DNA of 64,000 bases from Saxidomus purpurata (Eukaryota > Mollusca > Bivalvia > Venerida > Veneridae): the NCBI GenBank assembly GCA_022818135.1, contig JAFMSR010000015.1, forward strand, positions 32,879,117-32,943,116, in the 5' to 3' direction. Of this stretch, positions 11,513 through 24,408 are shown one piece after another. Within the stretch, counting starts at the first letter, position 1. Each line of letters begins with the position of its first letter. The position numbers and the translations under genes were made by a program. The notes beneath the pieces are model-generated. The model had not been told where the DNA came from and made no database searches. It saw only the letters and a list, made by a program, of their open reading frames with translations.

Positions 11513-13429
11513 GTAACTTGTATTTTATGAAATGTAACACGACATTAAAATTTTATAACCTTTTTCATACTGTTCATATACACCTATGCTTTCTATGTGA
11601 CATCAGAAACGTTTGTCGTGCGAAGTATATAGTATTTTGCCAGAACTATACGTTATTCCGATACAAATTGATATTCTGGGGGCGGTTTCCAAGCTGAAAC
11701 CCTGTTATTTGTTTCTTTATAAAGAAAATGACTATCATGTAATACTTTTTTTCCATCATGTAATAGGGTACAGTATTGTGTAGGAGCTAAAAAGTTCTCT
11801 GATTATTTTACGTAGGTTTTTACAATGGGATCTTCTGAATTCCAATCCAGGCTTCCTAAATTATGAGCAGACGATATTGTAAAATTGTATTTGTCGTCTG
11901 CTTCGATGCATGACGCTATGCGTAAATGGGTTAATATCGTATTGCTTAAAGCTATCGTCTTAATGCTACTTATGTTTTATAAACCTCAATACATTTATAC
12001 TTTACTTATATATTGAATACGAAGACATTGATTTTGTTGTGTTAAGGATATATATTGTCAACATATTGCAACAAACCTGTCTAAACAAAAAGAATACCTG
12101 TAGATATACATGAAAACAAATTGTGTCTTATACAGATACCTCTAATTTGTTTATTAGAAAAGGAACTAGAAACGATGTAACTTTAGAGGTACACACTTCT
12201 GTAGTTTTACGGATAATCCGTAAATGTATACTTAGATATTTTCTATTCAAGCTTCTCGCTCTCAGATTTTAGTAAAAGAAGGTTTTCGAACTGTAATTTA
12301 GAATGAATCATCAAATAAAAACGTTCCCGCAGAAACTGTAAAGGAGCAGCTTTAAGCAATTTAAAGGAAGTTAATCATGTCTGATTGTATTAAGTGCTTT
12401 CAGGAGTTGTATTTCGTTTATTTTTGAAATTATACGCTACCAAATTTTGTATCATGGCTACTCCATAAATCTATAGGAATACAGTGTACTGTACAACCGA
12501 GAACCTGATCTATCTGCAATAGACCATAGTTTCAATTGCGCAACAGAGCAAATGTGCCGTAATACAAAATAGATACAGTACTGTTGACTCGAATAATTAC
12601 GTCATTTCTCGGGAGGCTACGCTTTCTCGAAATAACGTAATAAGTACTCTATAATATTCAAACCAACTTCACCAACATTTTCAAAAGATTTTCTCCAAAT
12701 GCTATTTAGAGTTTTACCCATGTTGTTAATTCTGGCCATTACTACACAGTTTATACTTTTTTATATCATGTTGAAGAAATACATGTATAATATTTTCACC
12801 GAGAACTGTGAATGAGTATCTGGGGAAGACTTTACAGACTAGATTTCAGACTATGTTAGGTAGATTCGTTATCAAATTTGTAAATAAATTTTGCAAAAAA
12901 TAATTGGTTCGGCTTAATTCATTTCTTAATGCTTTTCTTTGGATGCGTTTAGAAAATTAAACTTGGTTTTGCCGATTAACAACTGACTGTATAATTGAGC
13001 TTAAAAACTGCAAACAAACAGTTTTCTTTCCAGGAAAGCTGTCATTTGTATTGAATTATAATTTACCTGAGTCATGTCATGTGTTTGCCCGAGTTTCCCA
13101 TAATGTAGCTGATATAATAATCGTATCAAGAATGGTGAAGGTTACTGCCTAAATACAAAACTGATATAAGATCTGAACATACTGTACTCTTTATATAAAG
13201 TTCTCAAGTTTCTTAAACACACAGGAATCCTTTGTCTATGCTATTAATACTTTGTTTTACATTTTAATATTGCTTTTATTACCTTGTCCACAGATTATAT
13301 TTCAATTCAAATAGGACATAATGACATAACACAATAGGTTTTATCAATTTACTTTAAATAGAAACACGACACTAACACGTGGATCTGTTAACCGAGTTTT
13401 TTTTGTGACCGCTTTAAAACACACGTATA

Positions 13430-14106
13430 TGGCGAGCCGTTTCACTATTTATTCAGTGATCATAGGAATTATCTGTTTTATTTTAAAATGATGTAACCTT
13501 ACAATCTTAGTCTAATACGGTTCTATGTGACCATCGCAATTAATGAAATACATTCACCAATGATTAACTATCATTTAAAAACAATTATTACAAAAATATA
13601 GAGTCCGTATTTATAGGATTCAAACCGAATGGTAAATATTCGGATCAGTCATTGTAAATTTCAATTTAAAAACTAAAGATGGTCTGTTTGTCTGCCTGGC
13701 TGCCTGTTTGCCTGTCTCTGTGTGTGTGTGTGTGTCTTTTGTAAATACTGCTAGTTGTTGACGTTATAGAGCTGTCTCAATGAAATTAAGTGCTAGCATT
13801 TTGCATACAGAACTAGCTTTAAAAACTGATGATAGCATTTTTGCGTTGACTGATATCTCTTTAAAAACGGGATATACACTTTATCTTTCAAGTATACATA
13901 AATATCACTTTAGCATAAAGAGAAAGCATCTAATCCAGTAAATACAGAAAGCTCTTAAAAGTATAGTGCCATCTCTTTAAGATTTATCTCGTAACATTTA
14001 AAAGATATTTCTTTGGCTTAGATTGATAATTTATACTTTTCAGAGATATCTGTACAAAAAAGATATTTCCTGTAGTTAACTTAATAAATAGTTAAACGGC
14101 TTGCCA
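13430..14106. mobile_element. TA-flanked terminal-inverted-repeat element, copy 2 (677 bp)
   Basis: Same termini as the element at 10068: left TGGCGAGCCGTTTCACTATT, right TAAACGGCTTGCCA in reverse orientation. TA dinucleotides lie at 13428-13429 and 14107-14108. It occupies the same position relative to exon 1, so the insertion predates the duplication. A short TG repeat (13719-13735) lies inside. There is no transposase frame. Confidence 0.7.
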
Positions 14107-14172
14107 TACAGACAGACAAATCAACCTACATTGATTACACCACTGCGTTGTTAATATTTTTGCATTTTGGCA

Positions 14173-14190
14173 ATGGCAGAAGATCAGTGA
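14173..14190 (+). other. upstream short ORF before exon 1b
   Basis: Encodes M-A-E-D-Q then TGA, about 80 bases before the main start. It is conserved with 11212-11229 apart from two substitutions in its body. Confidence 0.4.
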
Positions 14191-14272
14191 AAACTCAATA
14201 CGTTGAAATTATTAAGTTAAGGGCTTTGCAGTCTCAATTCTTTATTGCGTCTGTTGATGTAATAAATAGTTG

Positions 14273-17200
14273 ATGATGCAGCCCATATTAAAATGTATAG
14301 TTTTCGTGGTTTTATCTCTTGTGATTGTATGCCTAGTATCTGTTTTAACTCTTGTCTGGACTATGCCTGATTTACCTTCAGCTGTAACATACAACGAGCT
14401 ATGTTTACCATCTGAAAATGGATATCTTGGCTGTGGTAAAACAACTGATGTTCTCCAAGGCTACCTAGACAGGGTAACTTATATTATGAAATGTCACGTG
14501 ACAATTAAAATTTTATAAGCTTTTTCAGACTGTTCATAAACAACTGTGCTACTTAGGTGACATCAGAAACGTTTTTTATTCGAAGTTCAGGATTTCGTCA
14601 GAACTATACGTTATTCTGATACAAGTTGATTTTTGAGGGCGGTTTCCAAGCTGAACTCCTGTTATTTGTTTCTTTACAAAAGAAAATGACTATCATGTAC
14701 ATGTAATACTTTGTTTTCCATCATGTAATTGGGTACACTATTGTGTAGGAGCTAAAAAGTTCTCTGATCATTTTTATCAAACCCTTCTACGTAGGTTTTT
14801 ACAATGGGATCTTCTGAATTCCAATCCAGGTAAGTCTATATCTTTAAATAGGGGTGCTTTGCAGAATGTAAAACCTAAATTATGAGCAGACGATATTGTA
14901 ATATTGTATTTGTCGTCTGCTTCGATGCATGACACTATGCATAAATGGGTTAATAATGTATTGCTTAAACCTATCGCCTTAATGCTACTGTTTTATAAAC
15001 CTCAATACATTTGTACTTTACTTATATATTGAATACGAAGACATTGATTTTGTTGTGTTAAGGATATATTATGTCAACATATTGCAACAAACCTGTCTAA
15101 ACAAAAAGAATACCTGTAGATATACATGAAAACAAATTGTGTCTTATACAGATACCTCTAATTTGTTTCTTAGAAAAGGAACTAGACATGATGTAACTTT
15201 AGAGGTACACACTTCTGTAGTTTTACGGATAATCCGTAAATGTATACTTAGATATTTTCTATTCAAGCTTCTCGCTCTCAGATTTTAGTAAAAGAAGGCT
15301 TTCGAACTGTATTTTAGAATGAATCATCAAATAAAAACGTTCCCGCAGAAACTGTAAAGGAGCAGCTTTAAGCAATATAAAGGAAGTTATTCATGTCTGA
15401 TTGTATTAAGTGCTTTTAGGAGTTGTATTCCCTAGTTTTATTGACTTTACATCTGTTTCAGACTTATAAAATCTGTTCAGATAGATAAAAACTGTGTGTT
15501 TGCATTACGAAAAATATCTCCCAATCCAATCGTGACTTATCAAACTCGGGTGCACTACTTTACATCTTGATATCGTTTCGGATTGGGTAAACTACTTTTT
15601 AGTTACACATATTACATGGACGCACAGAAACAGACACACGGACAAGGACAAATCTATGTTCCTCTAAAACTCAGGGGCAAACACGACTGATTATATTTTA
15701 TAGTATATATGAATTTATCAACGTAATCAAAATCGATGTTAAATATTTTCTTTATTATAAAAAGGAATGCTTAAATGGTTATAGCAATTTTAAGTCAGCA
15801 TATCAGCAGATTAAAAAGGATGTATTGTTCTTTTTTATTGTTGTTATTTGTACGTTAACTTACTTATGTTAAAATACGTTGTTTATTTCCTCTTTGATTA
15901 CTTTTTAAAGTATTGAACGTAAATTATTCAATTTTATCTTTATTTTCATCGCACGAGTTAAGTTGAAATCTATTTTAGACATTTTATGTAGTATGATAAC
16001 AATCGCTCTTATCACTCACGATTTAATAAGTCGCTTTATACAGCTCTGTCATTCTTATCTGTAGTCAGGCCATGATTACGAATAAACTTTATATGTGTGG
16101 CTTTTTTCAGTGCATAACAGTTAATATGGGTTGCTTCTGAAACCTTAGCGTATTGGTTCGTCTTAAATAGTTGGCCTTGCAATGGATTTATTCATAGTGT
16201 TACTTATAAAATGCGTCATTCAATTTAAATCGACAGAATAATTCTGATATTTATTTTGTTTCTACGAAAACGTATATTGACCCCCTTTATACATATATAT
16301 TAAATTCATGAAAAATACTCTTTCTTTTTAAGCCTATATATAAATTTCTCCTTATTTAACGGTCTTTCTAAGACTGAAGATACAAAGTTCTGATTTACAG
16401 TAGTTCTTTCGTATTTTAAATAGGAAATAAGTCCTGCTCAGCAATTCATATCCTTTTTACCAATTTTATTGTCTTAGGTCTACAAAGTGAAACTTTATTA
16501 TTTATTTTTGCCGAAATGTATATAAACTTAAAAGTGGAGAAAGTTTAAAGTGTTGAAGATATATATCTTTGTTTTTTCTGTCAGTTTTATTTTTGCAGGA
16601 TATATTCAACTTATTAGTATAGTACAACATGTCATATATTTTCCTTATATCTATTCCCTGTTATTTTGATAGCTTATTTTCATAAAATGATATATGCTGA
16701 CAAAGAAATCACGAACTGCAACACATAAAAAACAACCTACATGTACAAAAATAATAACCAGTGCACACATCTCCTAGATTTCCGTATGTTATACTTCAAC
16801 AACTTATTAAGTCTCAAGTATTTGATGACATATATATATAATACACGCTTATCGTTTTAAGTTAAGAAAATGTAGAACGTATATAAAGGGGTTTCCGTAT
16901 TATGTATCTGATTCAATAGAGTGGAAGATTCCACACAACAATGAAATGAAGACAATTGCTGTCATTATTTGCTTAAAACCTATCATCAATTGTAACACTA
17001 ATAATGTTGTATATTCAGGCAATCACAAAAGAATACGAAAAGACTAAGAAAGTTGACGAAATGCGCCAACAGAAATATCTTGATGAGAATAGAGTTAAAC
17101 TGATGGCTGTTTATGACAAATATTTTTGGGAGATGAAACCTGCCGCTAAACTAACGGGAAAAGAACAACCTAAACCGAGGAAAGGTATGACATGTTTATC

Positions 17201-18148
17201 AGATAAACACTGTCAACGAATTTTAAAATGAGAAACAAGAATGTAATTGAATAGGTTTTATGTGTCAAAGACTGTTCCTGGTGTAACAATTGAATAAATA
17301 AATTTTATCATTATGAAAAGCATATGTAAAGACGTCTTTCTTAGAATCTGAAATTATAAATTTGTAAAGAAATTCAGCCCTGAAACGGTAAGCGCTATAA
17401 CGTAACATTAATTATTGACGCAAATAAAATATTTTCTCTAATTTGGACCAATGTTTAACACGACCTAGAAAAAGCTCTGATCAAACTCCCAAGAATCGAA
17501 TCTTGGAAGGGTGGTATTTATCGTTGCCATGGGAAGGCGCGTGTTTTGGAAAGTAGCCGTATCAAATCTTGCACAATAAAAGTATGTTTTGATAATGAAA
17601 AACTGAAATTAAGAACATGCATGCCGAGAGTCGTATCATAACTTTATATTGGAATGAAGGTCGTGTATTACCGGTATAAAATGTGTACGTGCATATCCAT
17701 TTCAGAAGACAACGGCGCTGAGATGACGCCAATTAGAGTTTGGCGCAACGGGAGAGAACTCTACGATACAAGCGGCTTTGAGCGTTACGGGGTACGATAT
17801 AGAAACGGGCGTTTAGTAGTCCCTGTGTCCGGAACATATTTCGTATACTCTTTTGTCGATCTTTTTGAGCGTTGCGATCCCTCCACCGGTAAACCAAATA
17901 TTAAAGATACAAGTAAACCATTAAAGCACGGAATCTTTAAGTTTAATATTTTAGACGAGGAAGAATTAGAAATCGTGTCAAACGTCCAACCACACACCGT
18001 TTCCAGTAATAAGTACTTCAATTCGTACAGCAGTTACGTTTCAACCCTTGCAGAATTAAAAGCAGGCGACGAATTGTCGGTTAAAGTGTCAAATATCACC
18101 TATATTAAATATACAAGAGATAATTATTTCGGTTTGAATCTTATTTAG
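14273..18148 (+). CDS. TNF superfamily ligand 1 (type II membrane protein, 269 aa)
   Basis: Three coding exons: 14273-14473, 17019-17184 and 17706-18148 (TAG stop). Intron phases are 0 and 1 with GT-AG borders, and the joined frame is open throughout. Residues 8-29 form a signal-anchor helix. The stalk has two cysteines and a charged, probably helical segment. The phrase K-P-A-A-K-L-T-G matches the first strand of the TNF homology domain. Exon 3 carries the rest: R-Y-R-N-G-R-L-V-V-P-V-S-G-T-Y-F-V-Y is the classic TNF family signature, and the chain ends N-Y-F-G-L-N-L-I. The family forms trimers that engage TNF receptors, on the surface or after shedding. Intron 1 is 2.5 kb and an extra exon 1 lies upstream. 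It is closest in this window to the ligand at 32.8 kb. The ATG is preferred to the in-frame TTG just before it. Confidence 0.85.
14795..14829 (+). other. possible cryptic or poison exon in intron 1
   Basis: A 35-base stretch is bordered by a pyrimidine-rich CTACGTAG acceptor and a strong GTAAGT donor. It can follow exon 1 in phase 0, but would shift exon 2 out of frame and cause early termination. In copy 1 the strong donor is absent. It may be chance or an unproductive splice form. Confidence 0.25.
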
Positions 18149-18187
18149 ATCGTTTTTTATCTGGGAAAAATCGACTCATTTCCCTAT

Positions 18188-18193
18188 AATAAA
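18188..18193 (+). terminator. polyadenylation signal AATAAA of TNF ligand 1
   Basis: AATAAA lies 40 bases after the stop codon, followed by a T-rich stretch. This implies a very short 3' UTR. Later signals are possible because the downstream DNA is AT-rich. Confidence 0.5.
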
Positions 18194-18956
18194 AGTTCTT
18201 CTTGTACAAGTATGTTATCTCCCCGTGGTATAGAGCACGTCCTCGTCGTGGTGGAGGGGCGGCGTATAAAATCTGTTTCAGTAAAATATAAATCAACATC
18301 TTTTAATACGACGATTAGTTCTAATAAAAGATAATCAATTAAAAATAGACAACTGCATTCCAAGTTATAACGTTATTTGTCCAAGGTCAGAACACCAAAT
18401 GCCAATGTATATTAAAAAGGACTTGACTATGCAATCGTAGATTATATGTAAATGTACATTTCAAATTTTACCAAGAAAAGAAAAAAAATCACTAGGAGCT
18501 ACTTTATACCAGAAGATATAATGTTAATATTCATCTGTTTGTTAATGTTCTGAAAGTATCATATTGACTGTACGAGCTGAAAATTAATGCATGAATACCA
18601 ATGTCACCTTATTTTAAATTTATAAGAAGAAGTTAACTCGATTTACAATACAATATTAATATTAGGCTAAAACAACAGTTAAGTGTATTGAACTTATGCT
18701 GTTAACATAGTATAACGTTGTTTAAAACCACATATATCATTTAACAAAAACATATTCAAAACTTTTTCATTTTGTAGTTAAAGTATGTTTTCATCTGTGG
18801 ACCTCTGAATAAATTATCCTTATGCCGGCTGAGACTCTATACAATTGTTATGTTATGTTACAAAAACAGTAATATTATTTGTTGAAGCAGCAGTTTGCTT
18901 TGTGTACCTTAATTCAGACCTAAGTCTGTGTAAACATTTTGTATTATTTCATGCAG

Positions 18957-19230
18957 TTCCACCATTTCATACGTTACTATGCATCCATCTTATATTAGAG
19001 ACATTGTAGATATAAATATTGCACGTTCAGTGTGTGAACAAGAATTATCTTGGTGCAGGTTGGAGGTTAGTGTAACATTTCATGGAGATTATACTGTGTG
19101 TATCGATACTTATACATTTAATACTTATGCAGAATTATACGACATATATAGGGCTATTGTTTCGCAATATCTTACTAGAGTGCAGCAAATGCAAACTAAT
19201 GATCTACTGTTTGCTTTTACAAACGGTTAA
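18957..19230 (+). CDS. hypothetical terminal exon or small ORF
   Basis: An acceptor-like TTTCATGCAG is followed by an open frame to TAA at 19230. An ATG at 18979 gives 83 residues. Composition is coding-like, with several cysteines and tyrosines and a balanced charge, unlike neighbouring AT-rich frames. I do not recognise a domain. It begins about 800 bp after the TNF ligand 1 stop. It could be a separate small gene, the last exon of an unseen gene, or chance. Confidence 0.3.
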
Positions 19231-22200
19231 AACTGTTAGGTATATTTTTTTATTCATATTTCATATTTTGTTAATAGTTTCTTTTGAATTTTAAAGATAA
19301 TAACATTAAGTTATCTCTATACATACGTGTTTGTAGTGCGTTATATTTTGCTGTTTTATATCAATTCATATATACATCGTACTTTTTCCAGGTTTGTCAT
19401 TTCGTCTTCTGTAAAGCATGAAGCATTGTTTTATCAATGCTGACAAGGGAAGAATTAATTCCGTAAATATGTTCAGTAATGTTCTCTTTTGCTTAAAAAT
19501 ATTGAATATGTTATCTGAATTACTTAATAATAAGGTGTAAAGTAAAAATTTGATTTTGAATTTAGCCATCTGTATAAAAATCAGTTTTGCATTTGATTAT
19601 GTTTGCATTCTTTAGAAATTGAAACTGGTAGATATACAAACATTCAAGGAATCACACACTTTGAAAACTTTGTAACTTAAATGTCTTGAAATCTGAATAT
19701 CATTTTATGTTATGTTGTCATATCCAGAATAAAGTCAAAAAAGTGTAGCAATGTACCGTTTCCGTCAATCCAGAACGTGTTGTAAGAATACAAAAACCAT
19801 ACAAAAAGATGTATTGCAAAATATGTTCACAATGCTGTGACATTTAGACATGAAAAGCTTAAATATGTGGTTTAGAAAATACATTACATGTTCTTTATCA
19901 TTATGTATAAATTGCCATCAGCTGACTTTTAGCCCTCTGTTCTATGTTTCACTTGTAATGTTTTATGTATATGCCATTTGCCAAACTTTGAAACTTGTCA
20001 AATACATGTATGTAGATACTTCATCAGGATGTAGTGACCTCATATTAATAGTCCTTTTTTGTCGCCATCGTCATTTGATTTTAATGAAACAAACTTATAA
20101 ATAAATGTTACCTTTCCTTGGGTTGACAACATCAAATAATACCTGCGTATGTATGTTTTACATTTATTTTGAAAAGCATTCACATTGGAGTCACTTTACA
20201 AAAGCGAAAATAAAACATTGCCTTATGAAATGGTATACATTTAAAGTTATGCAATGTATATCTTAATAGACGTTGTTTTTTAAATCTTTGAGTCAAATAT
20301 GATATAACAGCATAGTATCAATAACATAAAGATCGACACCCATCATACCGTTTTCATTAAGGAATATTACACTTTCAATTCTCTTTTCCTCCAAAATCAT
20401 TTCGTTCTTAATGATTTTGCTAATTTTGTTCTCCAAAATATCACTCCTCTCTATTTTGTTAATGTTTTTGTCAAAACAACACATCTGTATATGCATATTA
20501 CATAAAGTGTTAGAATAACAATGTTAACATTGCAAAATGTTGTGTACATTGTATATGCATGTATAATAAAGAATGAAAAATAAAAGATAAAATGAATAAA
20601 TAAAAAATGTATATCTTAATTATTTCCTATCAATTTAAGGAAGAATTAAGAACAGTCGTTTTTCGTTTTCTTTTAATTCAAGCCCACCACGATAAAAGAG
20701 CATAAATAATTCTGTAGTTGAGAGTTAGGCGCGGTCAATGTGGAGATTAACGCCACTGGGCATTTTATAACATTGCATATCACTTGGTGATATTCAGCGT
20801 TGGCTATGTGTTCAGCTGGGATATAATAAACAGTAATAACACGTGAATATAACATTTTGGCCAAATTAAACATTTTCACCTCAAACTGTGGGGGAACAGC
20901 ATTAAACATCTTACGTTTGATACAGTTTGGTCATTTTGAAGGGTGAGATAACTTTAATTGGCTTTACACATACTAATTAACTCACTCTGTGGCGCAAAGA
21001 TTAAATTACGGCCTAATATTTACAGCGGTTTCAGTTATTTATTCATACATGTAAATGTCCCTAGCACCATGTGTTTTAAATAGAAGAGTGTGCGTTAGCA
21101 AACGTTCTCTAGCGTGCAGTTGCGTTGTTCATTTAATGGAGCATTTGAGTTGCGGACATGTGATTTATCTTTGAACATGTAATTGCTGTATTTTTCAACA
21201 TAAATCTTATTTTCACCAAAATAGTGGACGCAAGTAAGGAAACAAGTTTTCACGTGTACCTGACTTCGTAAAACTAAAATTGAGATGCATTCATAACATA
21301 GCAGCAGACCTCGGCCAAATGACATTAAGTACTTCAAAGTGTTAAGTGTATCTACATACAGCAATGAACCAGTTAATGAACTACATGAATGGCATAGCAT
21401 ACAGGAAATGATGCAACTGTGACTCAACACCTTCTTAGTCAAAACAACTATGTAATATTTGGACTATATGCAGCATTTAGAAGTCTGTAATTTCATTGTT
21501 ATAGCTGACGTTTTAGTTCAATTTGTAGCCAGAAGTTTACATGACTGGGTTTAAAACCGAATGGAGACATGGTATGATCAATTTAATCAATTTAAAGTTA
21601 GGCTTGACGAAACAAATGAGAAACTTCCTAGAAACTATTTGATACCTAAACTGCACTTTTCATGGCTAACTGCACATGTTGCACAACTAAACACATTTGT
21701 TTCGGTGCTACTTACAATATATGTTGCTTCATTACAATTAAAACCGTATAACTCAAAAGCGCTCGAAATCAATACTGGCAACTTATGCTGTTGTGTATTA
21801 AAAGCTGTCTAAATTAAATATACATAACAAAGACATATTTCTCTTTACGTACACCTCTTTTCTTTGTACAAAGCTGCCACATATTCTAATGAAAGCATTG
21901 TTTCACTGCCGACAAACACGATGGACTTGCACTGAGATATGCAATGCTCTGGTCTTTCTATTGATAACATTTATCTAAGATATCGTTACAAAGTATACAG
22001 AAAAATTGTTGCTATATATATCTGAATGTACTGCGCACCTTTAAGTGCATATTTATTTTCATATTGTCATGAACGAGACACAATGTTAAGTCAGTTCAAT
22101 GAAAGACACCTATCTGCACCTATCAATACATCCACACATATTAACACAAAAAACAACTTCATTTCTTGTATTTTGAAAACTTATATATTATTTATCTATA

Positions 22201-24400
22201 CTGAGTTAGAACTAGATGAAGCAAAACAAACGACAAAAAAGCTAAACTATTACTGCAGAAATATAAACCAAGATATATGACAAAAGATACAATTTCTATT
22301 GTGGTATGGTAAATTATTCACATTAAGATGGCAACATTTCCCGTGTTATTGCTTATTAGAAGAATTCAGTACTGGAAACATTAACACTATTAAATATCTG
22401 TTACAAGGTGACCAACACAATACATCGCGTCAAACATTTACCAAAATTTATAACAGATCCGCAGATCGCCTGAATAGATATAATAACTAGTACAGGATTC
22501 GATGACATTACAAAAACCGTTAGATAACGAACGATTTTGACGGTTATAATAACAGTATTCAAAGAAGGAACGTTGATCTGGAAAAACAAGTACACGCAAT
22601 GTATGTAACCATAAATGTTCACAGTCAAGCTTTTTCAATCAAATTAAGTTAGTGCTCAGACACTGCTTAACTAATTTAAGAATTTAAAGTATCAATGGCA
22701 CAATTACAAGTAGCTTTTTAATTTAACTAAGAAAGTTGTCTTGAAGTGACCTTCAAAATACATTTTAGATATTTTAAACGATATTGCAAAAAATAAGTGG
22801 CTTTCTGTCAATTCGTTTTCGTGAAAGAAACGACATGAATAGGAATGAAAATGCATTTCGTTGTGTCTACATTGTTTTAGAGTAAATAGAATATGGTTCT
22901 ATTATTATATCCGTAAATGTATTTTCTATATAAGTAAAGTCGAAGTGATACCGGGACATTATCATGGATGAATTTCCTTTATCAAATGTTCTTTCAGTTC
23001 CGAGGAAGTGGGTTTGTATGCTGCAGCAAACCAGTTGATAGTCCGAAGTAGCAAACGTTTAACAGAGGATGTTCCAATGTGGTTACTCGTATTCAGCCTA
23101 TTTCTTTAATGTGTGTTTGGTGTGTTTACTTCATTTTTCAATAGTCTACTGTAGATACAAACATATATTTTATCCTGATCCTAGCTGTTATAAGTGAAAT
23201 TGTCAGACTGGAATTTCAACGTAAATCCGACTCATTGAGTCTGCCATGAAGCACATAATCTAAATGAGCCACATTTAAATGCCAATGACGTCTTAAATAT
23301 GACGTAAAACAAAACATCTACATGTAGGTCTCGGCATCCTTCTTAAAGATAGTTTCAATCAAATATCAACAAAGTAATTGCCAAAAGGAATCCATCATTA
23401 ATGAGTTTTACAATTTGTGGTTTGTATTAATTTAACTGTACAATATAGTAAATTCTTATTTATTTCTTAAAGTTTAGATAAAATATATGCAACAATGTAG
23501 TCATGAGTATCAGTCAAACCTTACAAAGGTATATTTTCGGATAGATAATCTGATTGGACAAAAGAGTATCGACAGATTATGTTTAATTATAGACTGGAAA
23601 ACCCATCCCTAGTAACAATAAAACTCTCAATTTTTCACCATGCAATTCACAGTTCACGATTGGTGTAAATGCAAAAACGCAAAATTAAAGGTTTGGATAT
23701 TTCTGAAAGGTAAACTAATTTTTTATATTAAGTTCACTAGATAAAGCGGGTTAGATTCTTTAAAGCGTGTATGTGGCTTTTAGTGACGCTGTGTCGTAAG
23801 TGCAATTAACGGATTTTGGAATACATAACTGTTACAATATTAGTATGTTTAACACGCATATATGTCAAATGTAACAAAGAAAAGGGTAATAATTATTATA
23901 CGTCGCATTTATTAACCCTCTAGAGTTTTTGTTCTACAATTAACTTTCAATTTAAAAGAAGCATACTTCACCACTAGTACTTCGTCGGTAGACTAGTCTA
24001 AGTGGTGATAAAGTTATTATAGAAGTACTGGTCTTCCGTGTTCTGTTTGTAGTCTTGAGAAAATACAGTTTACATGTATACTATAAAATATTGACAGCAC
24101 GTTAAAATCAAATAGTAATTCAATTAATTCAGACAATCGATAGGTTATTGCTAGGCTCTCTAGGTTTTTAGAAACACCGAAACTGTCTCCTGCCTGAAAC
24201 GGGCGTTGAGATTAATTTATCACATCACATATAGGTGCGATGGCTGGTAGTTGAACATTACAGCAGGTTCTACTTCTGGACGTGCTTTGGGTCGATTGTT
24301 CAGGGTGCACTTGTCACTTTTGTAGACATTATATTTAAATACAGTCAGAAATTCATTGTCTATATTAAGATCTCTTGTTACAGCAAGAAGAAGAAAGAAG
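19231..24400. other. intergenic DNA between TNF ligands 1 and 2
   Basis: Strongly AT-rich. Frames of up to 115 codons exist (21095-21442 minus, 21561-21812 plus). They lack domains, splice partners or conserved motifs. No RNA gene or clear transposon was seen. Confidence 0.4.
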
Positions 24401-24408
24401 AAAGAGAC

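Larger units (their letters stand above)
9676..12413 (+). repeat. tandem segmental duplication, copy 1 (extra first exon of TNF ligand)
   Basis: This segment is closely matched by 13042-15429 over upstream sequence, an inverted-repeat element, the 5' leader, the first coding exon and about 900 bp of intron 1. Matching phrases include GTTTGCCCGAGTTTCC (9720/13083) and the intron tract TTACGGATAATCCGTAAATG (12207/15224). The exon start codons are 2,961 bp apart. The duplication stops before exon 2, so only the first-exon module was copied. Confidence 0.8.
13042..15429 (+). repeat. tandem segmental duplication, copy 2
   Basis: Partner of 9676-12413, carrying exon 1b of the TNF ligand. It differs from copy 1 by a shorter inverted-repeat element (677 against 1,094 bp), by about 40 extra bases near 14830-14872, and by scattered substitutions. 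Confidence 0.8.

Noticed and set aside
17785..18021. Minus-strand frame opposite TNF exon 3 (similarly 34476-34691)
   Set aside because: Shadow of the TNF coding exon. The plus strand carries the family motifs and correct splice phases.
21095..21442. 115-codon minus-strand frame
   Set aside because: No domain, no splice context, and composition like chance in AT-rich DNA. Kept only as a remote possibility.
21561..21812. 83-codon plus-strand frame with a coding-like first third
   Set aside because: No homology recognised, no promoter or splice partners, and the second half looks random.
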